Source: Zoogloea sp. (GTDB lineage Bacteria; Pseudomonadota; Gammaproteobacteria; Burkholderiales; Rhodocyclaceae). From it: a DNA stretch of 64,000 nucleotides. The stretch spans positions 62,001-126,000 of the forward strand of contig NZ_JAKLLN010000009.1 of assembly GCF_023150065.1 (NCBI RefSeq), read 5' to 3'. A model generated the notes under the pieces. The model did no database searches. It was not told the origin of the DNA and was given only the letters and a program-made list of their open reading frames with translations. Positions 1 through 8,710 of the stretch are shown one piece after another (positions within the stretch are counted from its first letter, which is position 1; every line of letters starts with the position of its first letter). The position numbers and the translations under genes were made by a program.

Positions 1-790
1 CCTGCAGGGTCTCGATGGCACCGATGATCTCGCCCAGGGCGTTGCGCAGCGGGGCCGCGGTGAAGTACAGCCAGCGGCCCGTGTTGCCCATCTGGGGGAA
101 GAAATCCTCGGCTTCGTAGGCGCCATCGATCGCCGGCGAGCGTCTGAGCTTCTTGGTGCCGTAGAACTCGAGCATGTCGTCGATCTGCCCCGACACGATG
201 AGGTCGGCCATGATCGGCCGCTGGCTGGGGTAGAAGGCGGACCATTGATTGGAGGTGCCGACCAGGCTGCTGGCGGGCAGGCCGATGACCTGTTCGCAGG
301 CGTGATTCCAGTGGGTGACCACGTGCCGGGCGTTGATCACCAGGGTGGGCACCGGGTCGGCGTCGATGATCTGGGTGAGCAGCTGCTGGGCCTGCTTCTG
401 GGCGGCCTCGGCGCGCTTGCGCTCGGTCACGTCGATGAAGTTGCAGACGATGGTGCGCTGGCCCTGGAGGCTTTCATCGGAGACGGCCAGCTCCACCCAG
501 CGCTCATCACCGGACCGGGTGATCAGCAGGGTTTCGTAGCGCGCCACCGGGTGTTCGCCGGCCAGTCGGGCGAGACCTCGTTCGCGGACGATGTCGCCGA
601 CGCTGGCCGGGTAGAAGGCCCAGAAGTCCTTCTGGACCAGCTCCTCCGGGCTGAAGCCGCTCAGGCGGGACATGGCCTGGTTGGCATACAGCACCTTGCC
701 GCCCCGGTGCAGCAGGAGCCCCGAGCTGAGACACTCGGCAAGGGGAAACAGCGTGCCGGACAGGGGGTAGGGGGAGGGCAGTTGGGGCAT
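1..790 (-). CDS. PAS-domain sensory protein, C-terminus outside the window
   Basis: Open from an ATG at 790 down to the window edge, about 263 residues, with no stop. Two PAS-type segments are visible. The first (about residues 20-125) has a phrase like NFIDVTERKRAEAA, the usual PAC ending. The second (about 135-263) has ITHWN-like and GRWLYFTAAPLRN phrases and ends in GAIETLQ, which in this class normally runs into a further PAC, GGDEF or kinase domain. The output domain lies beyond position 1, so the enzymatic role cannot be stated. It starts only three bases after the HDOD stop, so it is the last visible gene of a four-gene operon transcribed leftwards. No membrane segment or signal peptide is seen in the visible part; a cytoplasmic sensor is likely. 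Confidence 0.8.
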   Translation of the reverse strand, partial: MPQLPSPYPLSGTLFPLAECLSSGLLLHRGGKVLYANQAMSRLSGFSPEELVQKDFWAFYPASVGDIVRERGLARLAGEHPVARYETLLITRSGDERWVELAVSDESLQGQRTIVCNFIDVTERKRAEAAQKQAQQLLTQIIDADPVPTLVINARHVVTHWNHACEQVIGLPASSLVGTSNQWSAFYPSQRPIMADLIVSGQIDDMLEFYGTKKLRRSPAIDGAYEAEDFFPQMGNTGRWLYFTAAPLRNALGEIIGAIETLQ

Positions 791-793
791 GGC

Positions 794-1639
794 CTATCCA
801 AGCAGCGGTTCGTAACTGTCGAAGCGTGCCCGCGTTTCGGCCAGCACGGCGTTCAGGCTGTCCCAGTCGAGCCCCAGGGCGCTCACCGCGTCCTGGTCCA
901 GGCTGGGCATCTGGCCGGGCTGATTGCCGTCCTGGTCCAGATCCAGGGCGTGGGCAATGGCATCGGCGTAATGGATGATCCCGGCAAGCCCGCCGGGCAT
1001 GCCCTGGGCGGGTCGGTGGTGCCAGGCCAGGGCGTCGACGATCTCGGCCGGGAAGTTCCAGCGCTGGGCCAGGGCGGCCCCCACTTCGCTGTGGTCGTAG
1101 CCGAAATGGCTGCGCTCGGCGTCCTCAAGGCGGCAGTCCCGGGCTGCCGCGACGCCCAGCACGGTGGCGAAGTCCTCCGGGTAGAGCACCAGCATGGCCA
1201 GGCGCCCGATGTCATGGAGGAGACCGGCGAGAAACAGTGCCTCCGGCGGGCGTTTGAGCGGGCTGGCCAGCGCCTGGGCGGCCACCGCGGTGCCCAGCAC
1301 GTGCCGCCAGAAACGGTTCTGGCTGAAGCCCGGGCTGTGGATGGCCGGAAGGCCGGACATCACGGATGCGGCCAGCACCAGTGAGCGGATGGCAGAAAGG
1401 CCTACCACCACGATGGCGTCATGGATCGACCCGACCCGCGACTGCAGCCCGTAGAAGGGGGAGTTGGCGACCCGCAGCACCCGGGCGGTGATGACCTGGT
1501 CCTGGGAGATGTGCCGGGCCAGGGTATCGATGTCGATGTCGGCGCCAGCCATGGACTGAAGCACCTCGATCGCCACCGCCGGCATCGCGGGCAGCTTCTG
1601 CACCTGGCCGATCATCTCCTCGAGGCTGGGCGGCTTCAT
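794..1639 (-). CDS. HDOD domain protein
   Basis: 281 residues. The N-terminal two-thirds (about 10-215) is an HDOD domain, a catalytically inactive relative of HD phosphohydrolases. Visible motifs are KLPAMPAVAIEVLQ near the start, ISQDQVITARVLRVANSPFY, and a region with LHDIGRLAMLVLYP and ALAWHHRP. HDOD proteins are signalling or adaptor proteins that often work with c-di-GMP and chemosensory systems; their exact biochemistry is poorly known. The ATG overlaps the preceding 104-residue gene by four bases and the stop is three bases before the PAS gene, so co-translation is likely. In EAL-HDOD (YuxH-type) proteins this domain is fused behind a degenerate EAL domain. Here the degenerate EAL is encoded separately in the same operon. 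Confidence 0.88.
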   Translation of the reverse strand: MKPPSLEEMIGQVQKLPAMPAVAIEVLQSMAGADIDIDTLARHISQDQVITARVLRVANSPFYGLQSRVGSIHDAIVVVGLSAIRSLVLAASVMSGLPAIHSPGFSQNRFWRHVLGTAVAAQALASPLKRPPEALFLAGLLHDIGRLAMLVLYPEDFATVLGVAAARDCRLEDAERSHFGYDHSEVGAALAQRWNFPAEIVDALAWHHRPAQGMPGGLAGIIHYADAIAHALDLDQDGNQPGQMPSLDQDAVSALGLDWDSLNAVLAETRARFDSYEPLLG

Positions 1640-1950
1640 TTTCCGGACGCCTGGCGGAAAGCCAGCACGGCGTGGAGCAGGGCCTGGGAGCCTGCCTCGT
1701 CGGCGGTATGGCGGAACAGGTACATGACCCGCGCGCGGATCTTCTCGTGCTGCCGGGCGAGGGCCTCGGGGTCTTCCGGCGGGCAGATGGCCAGCATGCC
1801 GATGCCGCGCCGCTGCAGGCTTTCCAGGTGGGCGGCAGTGAGGCTCAGGCCCGCCGGCAGGAGCACCGCACCGGCGCCGTCCGTCACCGGAGCGGCCAGC
1901 ACGGCACCCGGCAGCGTCTCGTCAAGGGGCTGAATCAGGGGGGCGTTCAT
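1636..1950 (-). CDS. small HD-GYP-associated N-terminal-type domain protein
   Basis: 104 residues, overlapping both neighbours by four bases. No full-length characterised relative is recognised. Residues 13-55 contain LPGAVLAAPVTDGAGAVLLP, a following TAAHLESLQRRGI, then GMLAI. This matches the pattern of the small domain that precedes HD-GYP or HDOD domains in many signalling proteins (GMVLA-, LLPKG-, L..LRRRGI-like phrases). The rest is a charged helix with EKIRARVMYLFRHT. My inference is a free-standing form of that accessory domain acting with the HDOD protein encoded next to it. It has no signal peptide or membrane segment. Assignment of the domain is from memory of the pattern, not from a profile search. 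Confidence 0.7.
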   Translation of the reverse strand: MNAPLIQPLDETLPGAVLAAPVTDGAGAVLLPAGLSLTAAHLESLQRRGIGMLAICPPEDPEALARQHEKIRARVMYLFRHTADEAGSQALLHAVLAFRQASGK

Positions 1951-3497
1951 GGGGTGCTGGCACAGCCGTTGAAGGTGAGCAGGCAGCCGCGGCTTGCCGT
2001 CGGACCGCCGAGGGGGTGGGCCTCGACCCGGAACTGGCGGCTGCCGCAGAGCAGGTCGGCCTGACCGGTGCTGGCCTGGAGCAGCGGAAAGAAGGCTTCG
2101 GGCAGCACGTCCTCCGCACCCAGGCCGAGCAGGGGGGCCTGGTCGGGAAAGAGCTTTTCGGCTGCCCGGTTGGCAAAGGCAATCATTCCCCCCGGATCGA
2201 CGCCGAGCACCGGCAGGGGCATCACCGCCAGGGCCTCCTGGGTCAGGCTGAGGGCCGCTTCATCCATCCCCAGGCGACGCTCCCGGTCGGCGAGCACGCT
2301 GGTCAGACGTTCGTTGATGCGTTCCAGCTCCCGGTTGGCGTGCTGAAGCTCGGCGGCCAGGCGCTGGTTGTCGTCTGACAGGGCCTTGCGCCGGAAGGCT
2401 TCCTCGATGTTGGCCCGCAACATCGCGTCGTCCCAGGGTTTGGTGAGGAACTTGTAGATGGCGCCCTCGTTGATCGCATCGGTGACCGATTGCAGGTCGG
2501 TATAGCCCGACAGGACCAGGCGTACCGTATCCGGGTACATGTCCTTGGCCTTGTGCAGAAACTCGACCCCCGTCATGCCGGGCATGCGCTGGTCGGAGAC
2601 GATCACGTCCACCCGGTTGGTGGCCAGCGCCTCGAGCCCCTGCTGCCCGCTGGTGGCGGTGAGGATGGTGTAGCCGTCGCGGCGCAGCAGGCGGCGCAGG
2701 GACGACAGGATGTTCTCCTCGTCATCGACCAGCAGCAGGGTGCGCTCTGCGCTGGGGCCCCGCAGCAGGCTGCCGTCGAGGCGCATGTCGCGGACCATGC
2801 CGTGTTCGAAGTCTTCCGCCATCAGGGGCTGGCCGAGCAGGGGGCCCTGGAGGTAGTCGCAACCGCAGGCCTGCATCACGGCGGCCACCTGGGCGTTGCG
2901 GATGCCCTTGGCGTTGACCGACAGTTTCATCCGGTGAGCCCGGGTGACCAGCGCCCGGACGATGGCCACGCCCTCCGGGTCGGTGGTCACATCCTGCACC
3001 AGTCCGGCCGGCACCTCGATGCAGTCCACCGGCAGCCGGCCGATCCAGGCCAGCAAGGCGTTGGCCTGGCTGGCTGCGCTGATCGTGAAGCGAACCCCGC
3101 AGGCCTTGAGGTGGCACAGGGCGGCTGCCGTGGTGTCGGGCACCTCGCCTTGTTCGGTGATGATGTTGAGCTCCAGGCAGTCGGGCTCCAGCCGGGATTC
3201 GAGCAGCACAGAGTTCAGGATGTGGGAGAACGCCGGTGCGCACAGCACCTCCAGTCTGGCCCCGACGGTGAGGATGATGCGTTGCCGGTGCGTGGTGTTC
3301 CACCCGCTGACCAGCCGGCAGGCGACCTGCAGTGGCAGGAGATCCTCCAGGGCCGCGTGCTGGACGACGACGTTGTCCGGCCGTCCGGGCCTGGCCAGAT
3401 ACAGCTTGGCACCGACGAGCGCACCGCTGCGGCCGTCGAAACGCGGCTGGAAGAGAAGCTGCGGTGTGGCTTGAGCAGGGGGGGCGGGGCTGTGCAT
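1947..3497 (-). CDS. degenerate EAL domain / response-regulator receiver / PAS protein
   Basis: 516 residues from the ATG at 3497. GGAG lies five bases upstream, and the longer in-frame extension would run into crcB on the other strand. Residues about 10-245 keep the fold signature of an EAL domain (LELNIITEQGEV, CGCDYLQGPLLGQPL). The catalytic features are lost: the usual EAL motif reads GAKLY and the DDFG metal motif reads TISAA, so phosphodiesterase activity is not expected. Residues about 262-380 form a receiver with LLLVDDEENIL, phosphoacceptor in VIVSDQRMPGMTG, then LSGYTD and KFLTKPW. A coiled coil (about 390-430) and a PAS domain (about 435-515) follow. First gene of the minus-strand operon. 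Likely a phosphorylation-controlled, ligand-sensing adaptor. Confidence 0.85.
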   Translation of the reverse strand: MHSPAPPAQATPQLLFQPRFDGRSGALVGAKLYLARPGRPDNVVVQHAALEDLLPLQVACRLVSGWNTTHRQRIILTVGARLEVLCAPAFSHILNSVLLESRLEPDCLELNIITEQGEVPDTTAAALCHLKACGVRFTISAASQANALLAWIGRLPVDCIEVPAGLVQDVTTDPEGVAIVRALVTRAHRMKLSVNAKGIRNAQVAAVMQACGCDYLQGPLLGQPLMAEDFEHGMVRDMRLDGSLLRGPSAERTLLLVDDEENILSSLRRLLRRDGYTILTATSGQQGLEALATNRVDVIVSDQRMPGMTGVEFLHKAKDMYPDTVRLVLSGYTDLQSVTDAINEGAIYKFLTKPWDDAMLRANIEEAFRRKALSDDNQRLAAELQHANRELERINERLTSVLADRERRLGMDEAALSLTQEALAVMPLPVLGVDPGGMIAFANRAAEKLFPDQAPLLGLGAEDVLPEAFFPLLQASTGQADLLCGSRQFRVEAHPLGGPTASRGCLLTFNGCASTP

Positions 3498-3665
3498 CGA
3501 ATCTCCAGACTGGGGCGGCCCATGGCTCGGGGTGGGCTCTGCCGATTGCGGAAGGTCGGAGCGGATATCGGCCCTGGCGCAGGCGGCTTGAGGGAATCCA
3601 TCACATTCCGCCCGATTCTTGGGCGTGGCGGGCAGTCCGGCCCCGGGCAGAGTAAAATCCGGCCC
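3498..3665. promoter_or_regulatory. divergent intergenic region between the signalling operon and crcB
   Basis: The 168-base gap must hold the promoters of both the leftward signalling operon and rightward crcB-hrpA. The AT-richer stretch just before crcB (a gagtaaaatc-like -10 candidate at about 3649-3656) is the only suggestive element. I looked for the conserved fluoride riboswitch pattern often found before crcB and did not see it. Confidence 0.3.
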
Positions 3666-4070
3666 ATGCCCACCCAAGCTCACCACTTTCCTCTCCTTTC
3701 TGTCGTCGCCATTGGTATCGGAGCCGCCTTCGGTGCCTGGTTGCGCTGGTGGCTGGGCTTGCGGCTCAATCCGGTGCTGGCGCAGATGCCCCTGGGCACC
3801 CTGGCGGCCAACCTGCTCGGGGGCTACCTGGTGGGGGTGGCCGTGGCCTTCTTTGCTTTCCGCCCTGAGCTGCCCGCCGAAGTGCGCCTGTTTGTAGTAA
3901 CCGGTTTTCTGGGCGGCCTTACCACCTTTTCCTCGTTTTCGGCCGAGGTGGTGCACCTGATCGATACCGCCCGCTATGCCTGGGCGGCCGGCGCCGCGGC
4001 GCTGCACCTGTTCGGCTCCCTGACGATGACCGCGCTGGGCATGTGGACCGTGCACAGCCTGCGCGCCTGA
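3666..4070 (+). CDS. crcB: fluoride-specific ion channel CrcB/Fluc
   Basis: 134 residues, the normal length for the Fluc family. Four hydrophobic segments are visible (about 10-30, 40-62, 70-95 and 103-127). The family signatures are present: GAAFGAWLRWWLG at the start, LAANLLGGYLVG in helix 2, and VTGFLGGLTTFSSFSAEV in the third, where the phenylalanines and TTFS form the fluoride pathway. Fluc proteins form dual-topology dimers in the inner membrane and export fluoride to relieve toxicity. The start is the ATG at 3666; the longer in-frame opening upstream is antisense to the EAL gene. hrpA follows after 49 bases. Confidence 0.95.
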   Translation: MPTQAHHFPLLSVVAIGIGAAFGAWLRWWLGLRLNPVLAQMPLGTLAANLLGGYLVGVAVAFFAFRPELPAEVRLFVVTGFLGGLTTFSSFSAEVVHLIDTARYAWAAGAAALHLFGSLTMTALGMWTVHSLRA

Positions 4071-4119
4071 TCCACCGATCCGCGTTTCCGATCGATTTCC
4101 TGCTTCTCCTGCAATCCCG

Positions 4120-7100
4120 ATGGCCTCTTCGCAACACCGGCAAGACCCGCAAGATCCCTATTCCCTCCTCGAGCAGTGCCTGTCGGCCGACCGTCCGGCC
4201 CTGCGCCGCGACCTGCGCCGCCTGCCGAAGCGCCCGCGCAGCCTGGCCGAGCTGCCCGAGCCCCTGCGCCTGCGCATTGCCGACTCGGCAGCCCGCCTGA
4301 TCGCCCGGGCCCAGGGCCTGCCCAAGCCGGACTTTCCGCCCGAGCTGCCGGTCAACCAGCGCAAGGACGAGATCGCCGAGGCCATCCGCAAGCATCAGGT
4401 GGTCATCGTGTGCGGCGAGACCGGCTCGGGCAAGACCACCCAGCTGCCCAAGATCTGTCTGGAGCTCGGCCGCGGCGTGGCCGGCCTGATCGGCCACACC
4501 CAGCCGCGGCGGATCGCCGCCCGCGCCACCGCCAGCCGCATTGCCCAGGAGCTCAAGACCGAGCTGGGCAGCGCGGTCGGCTACAAGATCCGCTTCAATG
4601 ACCGCATCGGCCCCCAGAGCTACATCAAGCTGATGACCGACGGCATCCTGCTGGCCGAGACCCAAGGCGACCCCTTGCTCTCCGCCTATGACACTTTGAT
4701 CATAGACGAAGCCCACGAGCGCAGCCTGAACATCGACTTCCTGCTCGGCTACCTGCGCCAGCTGCTGCAGAAGCGCCCGGACCTGAAGCTGATCGTCACC
4801 TCCGCCACCCTGGACGCCGAGCGCTTTGCCCGCCACTTCGGCAGCGCCGACAAGCCCGCGCCGGTGATCGAGGTGTCCGGCCGCCTCTACCCCATCGAGA
4901 TGCGCTACCGCCCGGTGGAGCGGGACGAGCCCAAGCCCCAGCGCCCCGGCGAGCCTGCTCCGCGCCAGGACAACCGCGGCCCCGACCGCGACCTCTACGA
5001 CGCCCTGGTGGATGCCGTGGACGAAGCCCACCGCAGCGGCCCCGGCGACGTGCTGGTGTTCCTGCCCGGCGAGCGGGAGATCCGCGAGGCCGCCGAGGCC
5101 CTGCGCAAGGCCCACCATGCCGCGGGCACCGAGGTGTTGCCCCTGTTCGCCCGCCAGTCGGCCCAGGACCAGGCCCGCGTCTTTGCCCCCTCGAAGGGGC
5201 GGCGGGTGGTGCTGGCCACCAACGTGGCCGAAACCTCCCTCACCGTGCCGGGCATCCGCTATGTGGTGGATACCGGCCTGGCGCGGCTCAAGCGCTACAG
5301 TCATCGCAACAAGGTCGAGCAACTGCAGATCGAGAAGATCGCCCAGTCGGCCGCCCGCCAGCGGGCCGGGCGCTGCGGCCGGGTCAGCGACGGCATCTGC
5401 TTCCGACTCTACGACGAAGACGACTTCAACAAGCGCCCGGCCCACACCGATCCGGAAATCCTGCGCTCGTCCCTGGCCGGGGTGATCCTGCGCATGAAGT
5501 CCCTGAAGCTCGGCGAGGTGGCCGACTTCCCCTTCATCGATGCACCCCTGCCGCGCATGGTGGCCGACGGCTACCAGCTGCTGGCCGAGCTGGGAGCGGT
5601 GGAGGAAAAGGAGGGCGAGGGCGTCATGAACCTCACCCCCATCGGTCGTGAGCTTGCCAAGCTCCCCCTCGACCCCAAGATCGGCCGCATGATCCTGGCC
5701 GCCCGCGACCGGGGCGCCCTGGCGGAGGTGCTGGTGATCGCCGCCGCCCTGTCCACCCAGGACGTGCGCGAGCGCCCGCCCGAGCGCCAGGCCGCCGCCG
5801 ATCAGGCCCACGCCCGCTTCCGCGGCACCGAGCACGAGCAGAAGTCCGAGTTCCTGTGGTTCTGGAACCTCTGGAAGGCGTGGGAGGAAATCCAGCGCCA
5901 CGAAACCTCCAGCAAGCAGAAGGCCTGGTGCAAGACCCACTTCCTGTCCTGGTTGCGCCTGCGGGAATGGCGTGATGTGTACAACCAGCTGCATACCCTG
6001 TGCACCGAGCACGGCTGGAAGGGGAACGACCAGCCGGCCAGCTATGAGGCCATCCACAAGGCCCTGCTCAGCGGGCTGATGGGCCACGTGGGCTGCAAGG
6101 TCGAGGATGCCTCGGGGCCGGCGGCCGGCAGCTACCTGGGCGCCCGTGGCATCAAGTTCTGGCCGCATCCCGGCTCGGCCATCGCCAAAAAGGCGGGCAA
6201 GTGGATCATGGGCGCCGAGCTGGTGGATACGTCGCGCCTGTTCGGGCGCTGCCTGGCCCGCATCAAGCCTGAGTGGCTGGAGGAGGTGGGCGAGCACCTG
6301 CTCAAACGGCAAGTGTCCGAGCCCCACTGGTCCAAGGCCAGCGGCGCGGTGCGGGCCTGGGAGCGGGGCACCCTGTATGGCCTCACGGTGTACCCCCGGC
6401 GTGGCGTGAGCTACCGGGAGATCGACCCCGAGCTGTGCCGCGAGCTGTTCATCCGCGAAGGGCTGGTGCAGGGCGAGATCGCCGAAGGTCCGGCCCGGGG
6501 CATGGCCTTCCTGGCCCACAACCGGCGCCTGGTGGCCGAGATCGAGCGCCTGGAGCACAAATCCCGCCGCCCCGACGTGCTGGTGGATGAGGAGCTCATC
6601 TACGCCTTCTACGACGCCAAGCTGCCCCCCGAGGTGCTGGATCTGGCCAGCTTCGAGGCCTGGCGCAAGGCTGCCGAGAAGAAGGCGCCCAAGGCCCTGC
6701 AGCTGAGCCGCGACCAGCTGATGCGCCACGACGCCGAGGGCATCACCACCGACCGCTTTCCGGCCAGCCTGGAGGTGCTGGGGCAGAAGCTCAAGCTCGC
6801 CTACCTGCACGCGCCGGGCGAGTCCGACGACGGCGTGACCCTCACTGTGCCTCTGGCCATGCTCAACCAGGTGCCGGCCAACCGCTGCGAGTGGCTGGTG
6901 CCGGGCCTGCTGGAAGAGAAGGTGATGGCCCTGCTCAAGACCGTGCCCCAGAAGCACCGCCACCGCCTGCAGCCCATGGCCGAGAGCGCCGGCGCCTTCA
7001 TGGAGCGCTTCGATGCGGGTGACTTTGACACCGACGAGCCGCTCATCAAGATGCTGCAGCGTTTCGTGGAGGAGCGCGTGTCCCTGAAGCTGCCCATGGA

Positions 7101-8202
7101 GAGTTTCCGCCCCGAGAACCTCAACCCCCACTGTTTCATGAACTTCCGGGTGCAGGACGAGCACGGCCGCATCATCGGCCAATCCCGCAACCTGGCCGAG
7201 CTGCGGGCCAAGTACCGCGACCAGGTGGCGGCGCGCTTCCAGAGCGCGCGCATCGTGCCGGCGGCGGAGGCCCCGGCGCCCGCCCGCAAGGGGGCCGCGC
7301 CGGAAGGCAAGCCGGCTGCAGCCGCGGCAGCGCCCACCGGTGACAAGGCCCTGGCCGGCTTTACCGACTGGACATTCGGCGCCCTCCCCGAGCTGCTCGA
7401 GGTGAAGGTGGCCGGGCGCGACATCGTCGGCTTTCCGGCGCTTCACGATGACGGCAGCAGCGTGTCCCTTCGCCCCTACGACACGCCCGAAGAGGCAGCC
7501 AAGGTGCACAGGGGCGGCCTGGCCCGCCTGTTTGCGCTGACGCTGTCGGCCCAGGTGAAGGCTATCGAGAAGCTGCCGGGCATCCGCGACCTGGCCCTGC
7601 AGTTCATCAACTACGGCTCCGAGGCCGAGCTCAAGGCCCAGCTGGTCACCGCCACCCTGGAGCGCTGCTGTCTGCTCGAGCCCCTGCCGGTGGATGCCGA
7701 CAGCTTTGCCCGGCGCTGCCAGGAGGCCAAGCCGCGCATCACCCTGGTGGCCCAGGAGCTGATGCGCCTCACCGGCCAGCTGATCGTCGAGCACGCCACC
7801 ATGAGCAAGCGCGTCGCCGGCCTGAAGACCTTCCCCGACGTGGTGGCCGACATCAACGCCCAGGCCGCCCGGCTGATGCCGAAGAATTTCCTGGTGGCGC
7901 TGCCCTACGAGCGCATCGCCCAGATCCCCCGCTACCTGAAGGGCGTGACGGTGCGCATCGACAAGCTGCGCACCAGCCCGGCCCGGGATGCCCAGCTGAT
8001 GGCCGAGTGGAAGAGCCTGGCCCAGCCTTTCGAGCGCGAATGGCTGGCCAAGGCCAAGGCCGGCGTCACCGACCCCCAGCTGGAGGAGTTCCGCTGGATG
8101 CTGGAGGAGCTGCGGGTGGGCCTGTTTGCCCAGGAGCTGAAAACACCCATGCCGGTGTCTGTGAAGCGCCTGCAGAAGATCTGGGACAGCCGGCCGCGGT
8201 AA
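4120..8202 (+). CDS. hrpA: ATP-dependent RNA helicase HrpA
   Basis: 1360 residues, close to E. coli HrpA (about 1300). This is a DEAH-box helicase. The Walker A GETGSGKTT is at 99-107, HTQPRRIAARA follows, DEAH is at 196-199 and SATLD at about 228-232. The second RecA lobe contains NVAETSLTVPGI and QRAGRCGR. The HA2/OB-fold region follows (about 440-700), then a very long C-terminal DUF3418 region (about 700-1300) that is typical of bacterial HrpA. HrpA unwinds RNA; in E. coli it is tied to fimbrial mRNA processing and to rescue of stalled or collided ribosomes. An Ala/Pro-rich segment near residues 1045-1070 looks like a flexible linker. Cytoplasmic, and probably shares a transcript with crcB. 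Confidence 0.96.
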   Translation: MASSQHRQDPQDPYSLLEQCLSADRPALRRDLRRLPKRPRSLAELPEPLRLRIADSAARLIARAQGLPKPDFPPELPVNQRKDEIAEAIRKHQVVIVCGETGSGKTTQLPKICLELGRGVAGLIGHTQPRRIAARATASRIAQELKTELGSAVGYKIRFNDRIGPQSYIKLMTDGILLAETQGDPLLSAYDTLIIDEAHERSLNIDFLLGYLRQLLQKRPDLKLIVTSATLDAERFARHFGSADKPAPVIEVSGRLYPIEMRYRPVERDEPKPQRPGEPAPRQDNRGPDRDLYDALVDAVDEAHRSGPGDVLVFLPGEREIREAAEALRKAHHAAGTEVLPLFARQSAQDQARVFAPSKGRRVVLATNVAETSLTVPGIRYVVDTGLARLKRYSHRNKVEQLQIEKIAQSAARQRAGRCGRVSDGICFRLYDEDDFNKRPAHTDPEILRSSLAGVILRMKSLKLGEVADFPFIDAPLPRMVADGYQLLAELGAVEEKEGEGVMNLTPIGRELAKLPLDPKIGRMILAARDRGALAEVLVIAAALSTQDVRERPPERQAAADQAHARFRGTEHEQKSEFLWFWNLWKAWEEIQRHETSSKQKAWCKTHFLSWLRLREWRDVYNQLHTLCTEHGWKGNDQPASYEAIHKALLSGLMGHVGCKVEDASGPAAGSYLGARGIKFWPHPGSAIAKKAGKWIMGAELVDTSRLFGRCLARIKPEWLEEVGEHLLKRQVSEPHWSKASGAVRAWERGTLYGLTVYPRRGVSYREIDPELCRELFIREGLVQGEIAEGPARGMAFLAHNRRLVAEIERLEHKSRRPDVLVDEELIYAFYDAKLPPEVLDLASFEAWRKAAEKKAPKALQLSRDQLMRHDAEGITTDRFPASLEVLGQKLKLAYLHAPGESDDGVTLTVPLAMLNQVPANRCEWLVPGLLEEKVMALLKTVPQKHRHRLQPMAESAGAFMERFDAGDFDTDEPLIKMLQRFVEERVSLKLPMESFRPENLNPHCFMNFRVQDEHGRIIGQSRNLAELRAKYRDQVAARFQSARIVPAAEAPAPARKGAAPEGKPAAAAAAPTGDKALAGFTDWTFGALPELLEVKVAGRDIVGFPALHDDGSSVSLRPYDTPEEAAKVHRGGLARLFALTLSAQVKAIEKLPGIRDLALQFINYGSEAELKAQLVTATLERCCLLEPLPVDADSFARRCQEAKPRITLVAQELMRLTGQLIVEHATMSKRVAGLKTFPDVVADINAQAARLMPKNFLVALPYERIAQIPRYLKGVTVRIDKLRTSPARDAQLMAEWKSLAQPFEREWLAKAKAGVTDPQLEEFRWMLEELRVGLFAQELKTPMPVSVKRLQKIWDSRPR

Positions 8203-8210
8203 AGTGACGG

Positions 8211-8237
8211 GGGAGCGTGCCACGCCGGCACGCTCCC
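8211..8237 (+). terminator. strong hairpin after hrpA
   Basis: Perfect 11-bp inverted repeat (8211-8221 against 8227-8237, gggagcgtgcc / ggcacgctccc) with a five-base loop, nine bases after the hrpA stop. No T-run follows, so it may stabilise the mRNA 3' end or pause transcription rather than act as a classic intrinsic terminator. Confidence 0.45.
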
Positions 8238-8264
8238 GACCCCCTGGCCAACGGAGTCCGTCCC

Positions 8265-8678
8265 ATGAATCAAACCCTTCCCGTACCCGACCTGCGCGGG
8301 GTCAGTCCCTCGCTGGTGCGCCTCACCCACGTGATCTACCTCCTGCACGCCTTTGCCGTGGTGATCGGGGTGACGTCCTCGGCGGCCACCGTGGCCGGTG
8401 GTTTTGTCTTTGGCCTGCCTTCCCTCGTGGCGGTGCTCCTTAATTACATCAAGCGTGGCGCGGTGCGCGGCACCTGGCTCGACAGCCACTTCAGCTGGCA
8501 GATCCGTACCTTCTGGTTCACTTTTCTGTGGCTGCTGCTGTCCGGCCTGGTGATGCTCACCCTCATCGGCATCCCGGTGGCCGCCTGGCTGATGATCCCG
8601 GCCCTGGGCCTGTGGGTGGCGTATCGCGTGGTACGCGGCTGGCTGGCCCTGTCGGGCGCCAGGCCGGTGGGGGGCTGA
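8265..8678 (+). CDS. DUF4870-family small membrane protein
   Basis: 137 residues from the ATG at 8265, with GGAG eight bases upstream; this start is preferred to the in-frame ATG 48 bases earlier, which has no ribosome-binding site and would overlap the hairpin. Three hydrophobic segments are seen (about 20-60 as a hairpin, then about 85-110 and 110-128). The loop phrase WLDSHFSWQIRTFWFT and the glycine/leucine-rich C-terminal helices match the DUF4870/Tic20-like family of small inner-membrane proteins with no defined biochemical role. It sits between hrpA and cnoX and has no obvious partnership with either. Confidence 0.75.
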   Translation: MNQTLPVPDLRGVSPSLVRLTHVIYLLHAFAVVIGVTSSAATVAGGFVFGLPSLVAVLLNYIKRGAVRGTWLDSHFSWQIRTFWFTFLWLLLSGLVMLTLIGIPVAAWLMIPALGLWVAYRVVRGWLALSGARPVGG

Positions 8679-8710
8679 GGTCCGGCGTGGAGAGGCCTTT
8701 TTGGCGAAAG

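Noticed and set aside
3560-3665. Fluoride riboswitch before crcB
   Set aside because: The conserved GAUGG and CC-rich pseudoknot pattern of the crcB motif was not found by eye.
3498-4055. 186-codon N-terminal extension of the EAL/REC/PAS protein
   Set aside because: It would overlap most of crcB on the other strand, has no ribosome-binding site and is not protein-like. The ATG at 3497 with GGAG is better.
3919-8223. A minus-strand open frame of 1434 codons
   Set aside because: It is antisense to hrpA, whose helicase motifs are all present on the plus strand. The composition (long Gly/Leu/His/Ala stretches with repeated LGHQ- and GLAQ-type phrases) is that of a GC-skewed shadow frame.
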